A stretch of DNA of 64,000 nucleotides from Chitinophagales bacterium (GCA_030832185.1 JAURJQ010000010.1:102032-166031), one strand, 5' to 3'; counted from the first letter of the stretch, positions 50,559 through 61,122 are shown. Translations and numbers: made by a program. Notes: generated by a model not told the origin, from the letters alone.

Positions 50559-50716
50559 ATGTCGACTTTGAATCTTTATTTCTATCACCATCAATGTCAA
50601 ACGCAACCTTGCCTTCCTAATTCGCTGAAGAGAATTCTGTTCCTGGGGTACACCGTTTTAAGATAATTGAAAAATCAAGTAAATAATATATATTAATTAA
50701 ATTTTAACCTAACCAT

Positions 50717-52717
50717 ATGGCTCTCGACAATAAAATACCAGCAGGGAATATAGCAGAAAAATGGACCAATTTTAAATCTAGCTGTAAACTAGTGAATCCA
50801 TCTAATAAGCGCTCAATCGATGTGATTGTCGTCGGTACTGGATTGGCAGGTAGCTCTGCAGCCGCTTCTCTAGCAGAAATGGGTTATAATGTGAAAGCAT
50901 TTTGTTTTCAAGATAGTCCACGCAGAGCGCACTCAATAGCTGCTCAGGGTGGTATTAATGCTGCAAAGAATTATCAAAACGATGGTGATAGTACCTATCG
51001 TTTATTTTACGATACTATAAAAGGAGGAGATTATAGATCCCGAGAAGCCAATGTATACCGATTGGCAGAAGTATCAACTAGTATCATAGATCAATGTGTA
51101 GCGCAGGGTGTGCCATTCGCAAGAGAATACGGAGGACTACTAGATAATCGTTCTTTTGGGGGTACACAGGTTCAGCGTACATTCTATGCTGCAGGTCAAA
51201 CAGGTCAGCAGCTTTTACTTGGAGCTTATTCTGCACTTTCGCGCCAGATAGCTAAGGGAACTGTAACCATGTATCATAGACATGAAATGCTAGACCTAGT
51301 CGTAATAGATGGCAAGGCAAGAGGTATCATAGCTAGAAATCTAATGACTGGAGAATTAGAGAGACATTCGGCTCACGCGGTGCTTTTATGCACCGGTGGC
51401 TATGGCAATGTTTTCTTCCTTTCTACCAATGCTATGGGAAGTAATGTGACCGCTGCATGGAAAGCTTACAAAAAAGGTGCTCATTTTGCTAACGCCTGTT
51501 TTACTCAGATTCACCCTACTTGTATTCCAGTGAGCGGTGATCATCAGTCCAAATTGACACTCATGTCAGAATCCTTAAGAAATGATGGCCGCATTTGGGT
51601 GCCAGCTAAACTAGAAGATGCCAAAGCTATTCGGGAAGGCAAATTGAAACCGACACAACTCAAAGAAGAAGATAGAGATTATTTTCTAGAGAGACGATAT
51701 CCCGCTTTTGGAAACTTAGTGCCGAGAGATATCGCCTCTCGTGCTGCCAAAGAGCGCTGTGATGCTGGCTTTGGTGTCAATAAAACAGGTGAAGCGGTTT
51801 ATTTAGATTATTCGGCGGCTTTCGTTCGCTATGGAAAGACTCAAGCCAAACTCAAGAATATGGAAAACCCTTCTGAGGACGAAATATCGACTCTAGGTAA
51901 AGCGGTCGTAAAGGAAAAATATGGTAATCTCTTCCAGATGTACGAAAAAATCGTAGATGAAAATCCGTATGAAACACCGATGATGATATACCCAGCAGTT
52001 CACTACACTATGGGAGGTCTTTGGGTAGATTACCATTTGATGACTTCTATCCCTGGATGTTATGCCCTAGGAGAGGCCAATTTCAGTGACCATGGAGCTA
52101 ATAGACTAGGTGCTTCTGCATTGATGCAGGGCTTAGCCGATGGATATTTTGTGATACCATACACCATAGGAGAGTATTTGTCTGATGAGATTAGGACTGG
52201 ACATATATCGGAGGATATGCCAGAATTTATCGAGGCAGAAAAAAACGTGCTAGATAGATTAAATCAGTTTGTAAATAATAAAGGAACTCATTCGGTAGAC
52301 TATTATCATAAAAAACTAGGTAAGATTATATGGAATAATTGTGGTATGGCTAGAAATGAGGCAGGATTGAAACAAGCTATCCTAGATGTGCAGGCTCTGC
52401 GTAAAGATTTCTGGGCTAATGTAAAAGTACCAGGTAAAATCAATGAGCTCAATCCAGAACTAGAGAAAGCCAACAGAGTAGCTGACTTTATAGAGCTAGG
52501 CGAACTTATGTGCAGAGATGCCCTTATGAGAAATGAAAGCTGTGGTGGACATTTCCGTGAAGAGTACCAAGATACTGAAGGTGAAACCCTCCGCGATGAT
52601 GAGAATTATAAATTTGTAGGTGCATGGAAGTATAATGGTGTAGATACAGAACCTACATTGCATAAAGAAGATCTCGTCTATGAAAATATCAAGATAGCAC
52701 AGCGAAATTATAAATAA
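50717..52717 (+). CDS. sdhA: succinate dehydrogenase/fumarate reductase flavoprotein subunit
   Basis: '[22 protein letters not shown]', '[17 protein letters not shown]', '[18 protein letters not shown]', 666 aa. Confidence 0.96.
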   Translation: MALDNKIPAGNIAEKWTNFKSSCKLVNPSNKRSIDVIVVGTGLAGSSAAASLAEMGYNVKAFCFQDSPRRAHSIAAQGGINAAKNYQNDGDSTYRLFYDTIKGGDYRSREANVYRLAEVSTSIIDQCVAQGVPFAREYGGLLDNRSFGGTQVQRTFYAAGQTGQQLLLGAYSALSRQIAKGTVTMYHRHEMLDLVVIDGKARGIIARNLMTGELERHSAHAVLLCTGGYGNVFFLSTNAMGSNVTAAWKAYKKGAHFANACFTQIHPTCIPVSGDHQSKLTLMSESLRNDGRIWVPAKLEDAKAIREGKLKPTQLKEEDRDYFLERRYPAFGNLVPRDIASRAAKERCDAGFGVNKTGEAVYLDYSAAFVRYGKTQAKLKNMENPSEDEISTLGKAVVKEKYGNLFQMYEKIVDENPYETPMMIYPAVHYTMGGLWVDYHLMTSIPGCYALGEANFSDHGANRLGASALMQGLADGYFVIPYTIGEYLSDEIRTGHISEDMPEFIEAEKNVLDRLNQFVNNKGTHSVDYYHKKLGKIIWNNCGMARNEAGLKQAILDVQALRKDFWANVKVPGKINELNPELEKANRVADFIELGELMCRDALMRNESCGGHFREEYQDTEGETLRDDENYKFVGAWKYNGVDTEPTLHKEDLVYENIKIAQRNYK

Positions 52718-52777
52718 AATTTGATAGCAAAACTAAACTTGAGGGTCTAGTTTTTATTTGCTTGTTATAGACTTCCG

Positions 52778-53146
52778 TTAAGCATACCTAGCTATCAATA
52801 ATCCCGTGCGGATGCAAAGTAGGCAGATGATAAAGGTGCTAAGACTATAGATAATGAGCTGAAGCCATGCTCCCGACTCCATTTGTCGAAACACTTCGTA
52901 GCTAAAGCTACTGTAGGTGCTGAGTCCACCGCATATGCCAATAGCCACGAGATATTTTAGCTGACCATTTTCAGAATGCTGCAGAAGATAGCCCATTGTG
53001 ATACCTAAGACTAGGCAGGCTATAACATTCGCAGAGAGCGTATGAATAGGTAGGGTGAAATTATATTTATTCATTACTAGGCTGAGCGCATACCTGAGCG
53101 TTCCACCCAATCCACTGCCTATAAATACAATAGCTAGATGTTTTAT
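52778..53146 (-). CDS. crcB: fluoride exporter CrcB/FluC, apparently starting at ATA 53146 (ORF track uses TTG 53110)
   Basis: 'GGTLRYALS', 'GICGGLSTYSSFSYE'; upstream same-frame codons give KHLAIVFIGSGL completing TM1. Confidence 0.85.
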   Translation of the reverse strand: MKHLAIVFIGSGLGGTLRYALSLVMNKYNFTLPIHTLSANVIACLVLGITMGYLLQHSENGQLKYLVAIGICGGLSTYSSFSYEVFRQMESGAWLQLIIYSLSTFIICLLCIRTGLLIARYA

Positions 53147-54375
53147 ACTATACTTTTTAGAGATGTTTCTATGATGGCTACCGCTTCTTTTATCTGGGCT
53201 TCATTGATCACTAACGGTGGCGCAAATCGGATGATATTGCCATGCGTAGGCTTGGCTAGTAATCCATTTTCAGCCATTTTCATGCAGATATTCCATGCAG
53301 TTTTACTATCTTGAGTATCGTTTATTTCTAGTGCATTGAGGAGCCCTCTCCCTCGTATGACTTTGATCCATTTTGATTGAACTTTGCTCAATTCTTTTCT
53401 GAAAAGCTCGCCCATTAGAGCAGCGTTTTCTGCTAGTTTTTCGTCTAGTACGACTTGCAGAGCAGCTGTGGCTACTGCGCATGCCAGTGGGTTCCCGCCA
53501 AAGGTAGAGCCGTGCTCACCTGGCTTTATGCATAGCATGATGTCATCACTAGCCAGGACTGCAGATACTGGCAGCACGCCACCTGAGAGGGCTTTTCCTA
53601 GAATGAGCATATCTGGGTGAATGCCTAAATGATCACAAGCGAGCATTTTTCCTGTGCGGGCGATTCCAGTCTGGATTTCGTCAGCTATAAAAAGTACATT
53701 GCTTTCTTTGCATAATTGAAAACAAGATTTCAAATAATGATCGTCTGGTATGACAATACCAGCCTCTCCTTGAATTGGTTCTATTAAGAATCCTGCTATA
53801 TTTTTATTTTGCGATAATACTGTCTGCAAAGCGGCTAGATTCCCATACTCTACCAGCTTTAGATTGGGTAGGTAAGGTCCGAACTCATTTTTGCTACTTT
53901 CTTCTGTACTGCCAGATATGATAGCGATTGTGCGGCCATGAAAATTCCCTGTAGCGAATAAAATAATGGCTTCATTTTGAGGAATTCCCTTTTTTAAGTA
54001 CCCCCATTTTCTGCATAACTTCAAGGCTGTCTCCACTGCTTCGGCTCCCGAGTTCATCGGTAGAAGCTTATCATAACCGAAGAGCTTGGTTACGAATTTT
54101 TCAAATTTTCCCAATTCACTGTTATAAAAAGCACGTGAGGTTAGGGTTATTTTCTGTGCCTGCTCTGTGAGAGCTTTAATAATTTTAGGATGACTGTGTC
54201 CTTGATTTACGGCAGAATAGGCAGAGAGAAAGTCGAAGTATCTTTTTCCATCAACATCCCACACATGCACGCCCTCTCCACTCTCTAGCACCACAGGTAT
54301 AGGGTGATAGTTATGCGCACCATAGCGGTCTTCGAGCGCTATCAATTCTTGACTTAAGGACATAGTTTGATTCAT
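53143..54375 (-). CDS. rocD: ornithine--oxo-acid transaminase
   Basis: 'YGAHNYHPIPVVLESGEGVHVWDVDGKRYFDFLSAYSAVNQGHSHPKI', 'DMLILGKALSGG'. Confidence 0.94.
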   Translation of the reverse strand: MNQTMSLSQELIALEDRYGAHNYHPIPVVLESGEGVHVWDVDGKRYFDFLSAYSAVNQGHSHPKIIKALTEQAQKITLTSRAFYNSELGKFEKFVTKLFGYDKLLPMNSGAEAVETALKLCRKWGYLKKGIPQNEAIILFATGNFHGRTIAIISGSTEESSKNEFGPYLPNLKLVEYGNLAALQTVLSQNKNIAGFLIEPIQGEAGIVIPDDHYLKSCFQLCKESNVLFIADEIQTGIARTGKMLACDHLGIHPDMLILGKALSGGVLPVSAVLASDDIMLCIKPGEHGSTFGGNPLACAVATAALQVVLDEKLAENAALMGELFRKELSKVQSKWIKVIRGRGLLNALEINDTQDSKTAWNICMKMAENGLLAKPTHGNIIRFAPPLVINEAQIKEAVAIIETSLKSIV

Positions 54376-54443
54376 ATTATGTTGTACTATCTAATCACTA
54401 TTTACATAACACTGGCCACTGACGACTGCTCACTGCTCACTAA

Positions 54444-55865
54444 TTACGGCCATATACCCATCTGCTCATAGTCGCTAGCGACTTTATTGAGTGCTACGAT
54501 AAAGGCAGCTGTTCGCATATCATATTGACCATTACCTTCTTTCCACTGCTGGCGGATAGTGACATAGGCCTTAGCCATTGTATCTGCTAATCCAGAGTTG
54601 ACTAAATCTACCTCTTCTGGACCTTTGACAAATAGCTTGCGCTCCAAGTCATCCATTTTTTTACCAGTCATCTTTTCTAGAAGATCGGCTAATTCTAGAT
54701 TATGATCTTCTTCGTGTTTTTTCTGCATTCTTCCGAATCTTACGTGTGATAGGTTTTTTAACCATTCGAAATAAGAAACGGTCACTCCGCCCGCATTGAT
54801 ATACATGTCTGGGATGATTAACACTCCTTTTTTAAATAATATCTCAGAAGCTTCAGCGGATACAGGTCCATTGGCTGCTTCTCCAATGACTTTGGCTTTG
54901 ATATTTTCTACATTAGCCATCGTGATCTGGTTTTCTAAGGCAGCTGGTATCAAAATATCGCAAGGTAATTCCAACGCATCCGAGCTTTTAGCTAAGTTGG
55001 TAGCTCCTGCGAAATTTAAAATAGACCCTGTTGCCTTTCTATGCTGAAATACAGACTCTATATCCAATCCATTTTCATTGAAAATAGCACCTTCGTATTC
55101 TGCAATAGAAACTACTTTGCAGCCATACTGCTGCATGAATAAAGCGGAGTAATAACCCACGTTTCCCAGGCCTTGCACTACCACAGTTTTTCCTTCTAGT
55201 CCAGCAGTCAGACCTAGTGCTTTCATATCATCCTCGAAGCTAAATACTTCTTTCAATGCATAGGATACTCCACGACCTGTAGCAGCTGTTCTGCCAGCTA
55301 CACCACCCAGGCTCACAGGCTTACCAGTGACACAACCTAGACCATCTAGTTCTCCATTATTAAATGCCATATACGTATCGACGATCCATGCCATCTCTCT
55401 CTCTCCCGATCCATAATCTGGAGCGGGGACGTCGAGACCCGGACCTATAAAATTTTTCTTGATGAGTTCAGAAGCATATCTTCTGGTTACTTTCTCTAGA
55501 ATATCGAGAGACTCTTTTTTAGAATCTATTTTAATTCCCCCTTTGGCACCGCCGAAAGGTACATCTACTAGGGCACATTTGTATGTCATAAGTGATGCTA
55601 AGGCCATGACCTCTTCCTGGTCTATGTGCTCGCTATATCGTATGCCACCTTTTGTTGGCATTCTATGATGGCTATGCTGCACTCTATAAGCCTCAAAGAC
55701 TCTCACCTTGCCATCATTTCCTTTTACAGGAAACTTCAAACGAAGCACATTGTTGCATACTTTGATTTGTTCTAATAATCCTTCTTCCATATTGATAAAT
55801 TTGGAAGCTTTGTCGGTATAGTAGCCTACACCTTCAAAAAAACTTAGTTCTTTCTTTTCTGACAT
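54444..55865 (-). CDS. Glu/Leu/Phe/Val dehydrogenase
   Basis: 'MPTKGGIRYSEHIDQEEVMALASLMTYKCALVDVPFGGAKGGI', 'GPGLDVPAPDYGSGEREMAW'. Confidence 0.95.
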   Translation of the reverse strand: MSEKKELSFFEGVGYYTDKASKFINMEEGLLEQIKVCNNVLRLKFPVKGNDGKVRVFEAYRVQHSHHRMPTKGGIRYSEHIDQEEVMALASLMTYKCALVDVPFGGAKGGIKIDSKKESLDILEKVTRRYASELIKKNFIGPGLDVPAPDYGSGEREMAWIVDTYMAFNNGELDGLGCVTGKPVSLGGVAGRTAATGRGVSYALKEVFSFEDDMKALGLTAGLEGKTVVVQGLGNVGYYSALFMQQYGCKVVSIAEYEGAIFNENGLDIESVFQHRKATGSILNFAGATNLAKSSDALELPCDILIPAALENQITMANVENIKAKVIGEAANGPVSAEASEILFKKGVLIIPDMYINAGGVTVSYFEWLKNLSHVRFGRMQKKHEEDHNLELADLLEKMTGKKMDDLERKLFVKGPEEVDLVNSGLADTMAKAYVTIRQQWKEGNGQYDMRTAAFIVALNKVASDYEQMGIWP

Positions 55866-55877
55866 GTTTTGGGGAAA

Positions 55878-56078
55878 TTATTTTTTTAGTTGTTTGGTTA
55901 TATGCAATAAGGAGGCACTAATGCCAATGAAAATAATAGATAACACGATAACGACTACCGCAAATTTATCACTATTGACGACCCAATGATTGAGACTTTC
56001 CATATAAACGCTTATTACATTGTATAAAGTAGCAAAAATAAGACTTTTGATATGCTCTATAGAATCTTTTTTCCACAC
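55878..56078 (-). CDS. small CcmD-like membrane protein (true start may be an internal Met, ~40 aa)
   Basis: single TM 'NSDKFAVVVIVLSIIFIGISASLLHITKQLKK', resembles Bacteroidota CcmD-type proteins. Confidence 0.45.
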   Translation of the reverse strand: MWKKDSIEHIKSLIFATLYNVISVYMESLNHWVVNSDKFAVVVIVLSIIFIGISASLLHITKQLKK

Positions 56079-56556
56079 ACATATTCTAGATAATAGAATG
56101 TCAGTGAATTAGGGTGTATTGCGCGATAGACTTTTACAAAGTATGAGGTTTCCGCATTCTTGATATTATTCGCCAATAATCCAAGACTAGACAACTTTAA
56201 TTATTATCATGGGATGTAACTTTAAAATATATCCTTTATTCGGTATACTGTGCAGCAGTGTTCTACGAAGTCTTTGACTTCCTCTTGGTTTGTAAATTTA
56301 TAATCTATAAAATAAAATGCAGGTCTATAGAGAGAATCAAAATAGCGAAACTATGTAAATTTTATCAGAGATTTTAATATACTAAGAACGAGTCATAATA
56401 GATTCTGTCGAACGTGTCAGAGACATAGTCTAAAGGGGATTGATTTGAAATTGATGTATAGATTAGAAAATGTATTTGATGTATTGCTTGTGCTATATTA
56501 TAATGAATTGACTTCTTTGCTTTCTTCGCGAAACCCCAAGTCTCTTCGCATTGAAT

Positions 56557-57177
56557 TTAATTTACTGAGGTTAACTTTTCATTTTCTATCAGTATTCTCT
56601 TTGTAGCAATTTCATTTATGTCATCGGTATAGTGATCTGTAATTAGAATGCCTTTCGTTTTACTTTTTTCTAGAATCAGTTTTTTGAATACTTCTTTATG
56701 CAAAGGGGCTAAGAGAGAAAATGGCTCATCTAGTAGAATAAATGGATGCCAAAGGTGAAGAACTACTATGATTTCAATATAGCGCGCAGCGCCATGAGAG
56801 AGCTCGCTCATTTTTTTAAGTGAATAGTCTGAAACATAAGGAACGGAAAAGAGAGGTTTTTGATTTTTATGCGTCTTATACATCATAGCTATGATTTTGC
56901 TAGGAGTGAGGTTTCGTGGTAGAAAACTGTCTTGAGGTAGCATGGCTATGATTTCGTTTTTTGGGCTTGGCTTCCCTTGCTCTTTATTATTTAATGTCCA
57001 CTCAAGCTTATTCGCCTTATACGTTCCAAATAGCGACTTTATTAGGGTCGATTTTCCGCTGACATTTTTACCTTGAATAGCCAAGATATCTCCCGTTTGA
57101 ATAGAAAAATTTCAATTCTAAATGAGTTTGTGTTTTCCTTGGCAAAGACTTATATTATGAACATCAATTTGGAGCAT
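56557..57177 (-). pseudogene. ABC transporter ATP-binding protein with in-frame TAG (57118-57120) and TGA (57112-57114)
   Basis: from ATG 57177: MLQIDVHNISLCQGKHKLI*N*NFSIQTGDILAIQGKNVSGKSTLIKSLFG...; Walker B 'FILLDEPF', H-loop 'ITDH'. Confidence 0.75.
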
Positions 57178-57434
57178 TGGATAGATAAAAAAAGAATTAA
57201 AGTAAAAATCGCATTTAAAACTAATGTTTTTATCATAAGTTCTAATTTGGTGTAGCCATAGTTATGATAAAAATAATATTCATTCCCTTTATGATACTGA
57301 TAGGCGATAAAAGACACTAGACTACCATAGGTTAGAAAGCAGATGAAAAAATTACTCGCTATGCTAATGAAAATAGAAAATACAAGATTGTATAAAAAGG
57401 TGTCTCGGTAGTATTGGAGGAAGACGATGTGCAT
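57150..57434 (-). CDS. small multi-TM membrane protein upstream of the ABC ATPase
   Basis: 94 aa, at least two TM segments, overlaps ATPase start by 28 nt. Confidence 0.55.
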   Translation of the reverse strand: MHIVFLQYYRDTFLYNLVFSIFISIASNFFICFLTYGSLVSFIAYQYHKGNEYYFYHNYGYTKLELMIKTLVLNAIFTLILFLSIQCSKLMFII

Positions 57435-57541
57435 GAATAGATATATTTTAGGTCATTAACGTCGTCTAATATAAATTAGTATCTATTGCAATTTATACAT
57501 TATAAACAAAGCAATCATAAATCCTATAAAATTTGAAAGCA

Positions 57542-58288
57542 CTATAATCTTATTCCTACCCATATACTCCTTGGGGAGGTCTGTGAATAAGCCCCTAAAT
57601 CGTAATCTCCAAAATGCTCGCTCATCTGAAAGCCTTGAGCACCAAGCATAGATTCTAGCTCGTTCGATTCAAAAAGCTGGACTTGTTCCCTAAAATGAAA
57701 AACGCCATTTTGGTCTATGACTTTGATTTCTTTCTTGACGAAATCTCCTTCAAAATATTTATGAATTTCAAATTGTATAGAATCGATGACTTTAGTGTAT
57801 GATTCTTCACCTTTAGCTCTTACTAGCTGGCTATTGAGATAGTCTATGACTACAATCCCCCCTTTCGCTTGATGTTTTTTGATACTTGCTAGGACATCTA
57901 GATTCTCATTTTTATTTTCAAAGTATCCAAAGGAGGTAAATAAATTGAAGACAAAATCAAACGAAGTCTTTAGATCAAAATCTCGCATATCGGCTACTTG
58001 AAATTCTATGTTTAATTTTTCAGGGAGCTCTATGACTTTTGCCTTAGCTTCAGCTATGGAGTTGCTAGCCAGATCCAGGCCTGTGACCGTATTTCCTTTA
58101 CTAGCCATGTAGATAGCGTGTCTGCCTGCTCCACAGGCTAGGTCCAATATCTTATGTGAAGGCTGAATTTCGAATTTAGCGTATAGGTGATCTATGAAAT
58201 ACTGAGCTTCCCGATTATCTCTATGCTGATAGAGAAGGTGATAGTATGGACTATCAAACCATGATTCAAACCAATTCATGCCTACCAT
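57542..58288 (-). CDS. class I SAM-dependent methyltransferase
   Basis: 'ILDLACGAGRHAIYMASKGNTVTGLDLA'. Confidence 0.92.
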   Translation of the reverse strand: MVGMNWFESWFDSPYYHLLYQHRDNREAQYFIDHLYAKFEIQPSHKILDLACGAGRHAIYMASKGNTVTGLDLASNSIAEAKAKVIELPEKLNIEFQVADMRDFDLKTSFDFVFNLFTSFGYFENKNENLDVLASIKKHQAKGGIVVIDYLNSQLVRAKGEESYTKVIDSIQFEIHKYFEGDFVKKEIKVIDQNGVFHFREQVQLFESNELESMLGAQGFQMSEHFGDYDLGAYSQTSPRSIWVGIRL

Positions 58289-58328
58289 TTGAGATTTTAT
58301 ACCAAAGAAAACTAATCAATTTTTTGGA

Positions 58329-58823
58329 TTACACGAGCTCTATGCCCACTAGTTTTTTATTTTTCACTATGACTTCTATTTTTTCCAGTAGCGTCGTATT
58401 GAGCGATATGCCTACATAGTCAGCCATAATGGGAAATCGCTTGTACTTTCTTTCTACTAGAATCAGGGTATGCAGTGCATCTATCTTTAAATCAAAAAAA
58501 GGTTTGAGTGCATAAAAAAGCGTTTTGCCGCTATTGATGACATCATCTACTAAAATAATTGCGGTATCCTTGGTCTCAAGTGTTTTGGAAAGTTTGATTT
58601 CACTTGTTTGAGGATTCTTTTTGTCTATTTCCAATGAAATGACATCGGTTTCTATCTTCAGTAGAGGTCCTAGATAGCGAACTATTTCTTGCGCCAGCAC
58701 AAACCCACTTTCCTGAATACCTACGAAGATTATTTTCTTGCGATGACAGCAGTTTTCTGCCACTTGATAGGCTATGCGTTCTAGTATTCGCTCTATTTTT
58801 TCTCTATTTGCTATTTGGGCCAC
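58329..58823 (-). CDS. phosphoribosyltransferase family protein (PyrR-like)
   Basis: 'TAIILVDDVINSGKTLFYAL' PRPP-binding motif. Confidence 0.88.
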   Translation of the reverse strand: MAQIANREKIERILERIAYQVAENCCHRKKIIFVGIQESGFVLAQEIVRYLGPLLKIETDVISLEIDKKNPQTSEIKLSKTLETKDTAIILVDDVINSGKTLFYALKPFFDLKIDALHTLILVERKYKRFPIMADYVGISLNTTLLEKIEVIVKNKKLVGIELV

Positions 58824-58923
58824 GGAATATAATTTTAAGTTACAAGTGTTAAGTTTTAAATTGTGTTTACTTTATATGAAAGACGGTTAAATTGGAAAAT
58901 TATTAGTTATTCGCTATTCATTC

Positions 58924-59580
58924 TTAGTTTATCCCCTTCAGCATCGGCACAAATTGGAATCCGTCAAATCGCTCCTCATAGTATTCATCATCGGACAGTT
59001 TTAATATTCGTTTCATATAATTGGTTTCGGAATCATTGAGTGGAATTATCATTTCCCCACCTATTTTTAGCTGAGAAAGTAGGGTCTCAGGCACGTAATC
59101 CGCACCGCAGGTTATGATGATTTTGTCAAAGGGGGCTTCATTTGCCAATCCTTCAAAGCCATCTTTTAAAAATGGGTATACATTTTTTAGTTTGATATCT
59201 TTAAAAAAACTTCGTGCTTTTTCATGGAGAATTTTATGGCGCTCTAAGGTATATACTTTATCGCATAATAGGCTCAGCACACTAGCCTGATAGCCAGACC
59301 CTGTTCCTATTTCTAATATCTTATCACTCGGCTGAGGGTGGAGTACTATAGTCTGAATAGCTACGGTAAGGGGGGATGACATAGTTTGATCTTCGTCTAT
59401 AAGCACAGGGGCTATTTCGTAGGCTATGCGCTCAAAGCCTATCGGAGCGAATATATGACGCGGAATAGTGCTCATGACTTGCATGACTTTTTCATAATCG
59501 CTTATTCCCATTTTAGTTAGTTGGACTATGAGCTCATCGATCATATTGCGCCTTAACCCTATCGTTATATTACTATCCAT
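58924..59580 (-). CDS. pcm: protein-L-isoaspartate O-methyltransferase
   Basis: 'TMSSPLTVAIQTIVLHPQPSDKILEIGTGSGYQASVLSLL'. Confidence 0.93.
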   Translation of the reverse strand: MDSNITIGLRRNMIDELIVQLTKMGISDYEKVMQVMSTIPRHIFAPIGFERIAYEIAPVLIDEDQTMSSPLTVAIQTIVLHPQPSDKILEIGTGSGYQASVLSLLCDKVYTLERHKILHEKARSFFKDIKLKNVYPFLKDGFEGLANEAPFDKIIITCGADYVPETLLSQLKIGGEMIIPLNDSETNYMKRILKLSDDEYYEERFDGFQFVPMLKGIN

Positions 59581-59686
59581 TCGTCAAAAAATCGTTCAAA
59601 AGTAGGCATTTAACCTTAGATTTGTAAACTTTTTCTGACCACCGGATTTGGTTAGAATTAATTAATTAGAAAACTTAAATAATATA

Positions 59687-61090
59687 ATGTACAAGATAAA
59701 GTTTGGTACAGACGGTTGGAGAGCTATCATAGCTAAGGATTATACCACAGATAATGTGGCTCGCGTGGCCGCAGCCACTGCAGATTTTATATTAAAATCG
59801 AATCTAAAGCCTACGATTGCCTTGGGTTTTGATTGTCGATTTGGTGGAAAAATATTCGCAGAGACCATCATTCAAGTGATGTACTCAAAAGGCGTTAAGG
59901 TTATTTTTTATGACAATATTTGCACCACGCCTATGTTATCATTGGCTTGCAATGAGTATAAAGCTGATATCGGAGTTATGGTGACTGCTAGCCATAATCC
60001 TCCATCCTATAATGGGTATAAATTAAAGTCTACCTTTGGAGGACCTACCCCGCCTAGCGAAGTTCAGGAGGTGGAAAATAGGATCCCAGAATCTTATTCT
60101 TATTCAGAAGTTTCGCTTGATAATATAAAGTCAGAAGGATTTTTAAACTATCAGGATTTTAGAACGCTTTATTTAGATAGAGTTCGAAAGGGGTTTGATT
60201 TAGCTACCATAAACAACTCTAAGCTTACATTGGGCTATAACGCCATGTTTGGAGCTGGTCAGTGCATAGTTCCCGATATATTGCCTAAGGCAGTTCATTT
60301 TAACTGTGAGTGGAATCCGAACTTCAATCATATAGCACCGGAGCCGATTCCAGCAAATTTGAAAGATTTTTCTGATTATTTGAAATCAAGAGGAGACGTC
60401 GATATTTCTTTTGTCAATGACGGCGATGCCGATAGAATTGCATTGATGGATAGACAAGGAAATTATATAGATGCGCATATGATTATACTAATGCTCATTT
60501 ATATTCTTCATAAAGATAAAGGGATGAGTGGCAAGGTGGTTGTGGCTTTCTCTGTTTCACCTAAGATTAAAAAAATGTGTGAAGCATTCGGATTACCTAT
60601 CGAAGTGACCAAAATTGGCTTTAAATATATAGCTGAAATTATCCAGGAGGGTGGCGTGCTCGTAGGAGGTGAAGAAAGCGGAGGAATATCTGTTGCAGGT
60701 CATATTCCTGAACGCGATGGTATATGGGATGCATTGATTGTTATTGATTATTTAGCCAGAACAGGTAAATCATTAGAACAATTTATCGAAGATATCAATG
60801 GCGTTGTCGGTGCGTTTTCTTATGGTAGAAGTGATTTGAAATTGACCGAAGAGAAAAAACAAGCGATACTGAAATATTGTGAAACGACAGATATCAAGTT
60901 TCTAGCGGACATTCCTGTGGAGTTAACTGAAACGATAGATGGCTTTAAATATCACCTCGAAGGTGAGAGAGTTCTTATGATCAGAGCTAGCGGAACGGAA
61001 CCAGTGTTGCGTGTATATTGTCAAGCAGAGTCGAACGAAAAGGTGAAAGAAGTTTTAGATAAAGTTTGCTCATTTTTACAGTCTATCTAA
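59687..61090 (+). CDS. phosphoglucomutase/phosphomannomutase family protein
   Basis: 'VMVTASHNPPSYNGYK', 'FVNDGDADRIALMD', 'GGEESGGIS', 'IRASGTEPVLRVY'. Confidence 0.95.
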   Translation: MYKIKFGTDGWRAIIAKDYTTDNVARVAAATADFILKSNLKPTIALGFDCRFGGKIFAETIIQVMYSKGVKVIFYDNICTTPMLSLACNEYKADIGVMVTASHNPPSYNGYKLKSTFGGPTPPSEVQEVENRIPESYSYSEVSLDNIKSEGFLNYQDFRTLYLDRVRKGFDLATINNSKLTLGYNAMFGAGQCIVPDILPKAVHFNCEWNPNFNHIAPEPIPANLKDFSDYLKSRGDVDISFVNDGDADRIALMDRQGNYIDAHMIILMLIYILHKDKGMSGKVVVAFSVSPKIKKMCEAFGLPIEVTKIGFKYIAEIIQEGGVLVGGEESGGISVAGHIPERDGIWDALIVIDYLARTGKSLEQFIEDINGVVGAFSYGRSDLKLTEEKKQAILKYCETTDIKFLADIPVELTETIDGFKYHLEGERVLMIRASGTEPVLRVYCQAESNEKVKEVLDKVCSFLQSI

Positions 61091-61122
61091 TGCAAAAGCA
61101 AGAATTTTAAATTTATAATTAA

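Noticed and set aside
18977-57120. TGA/TAG recoding (alternative genetic code) to explain internal stops
   Set aside because: Other genes in the window end normally at TGA (corA, proline dehydrogenase) and TAG (clpB, ung), so code reassignment is not supported.
55878-57434. Interpretation of the ABC ATPase and small proteins as a cytochrome c maturation (ccmABCD) locus
   Set aside because: The 55878 protein is CcmD-like, but the 94-aa membrane protein does not resemble CcmB and no ccmC is present, so a ccm locus is not supported.
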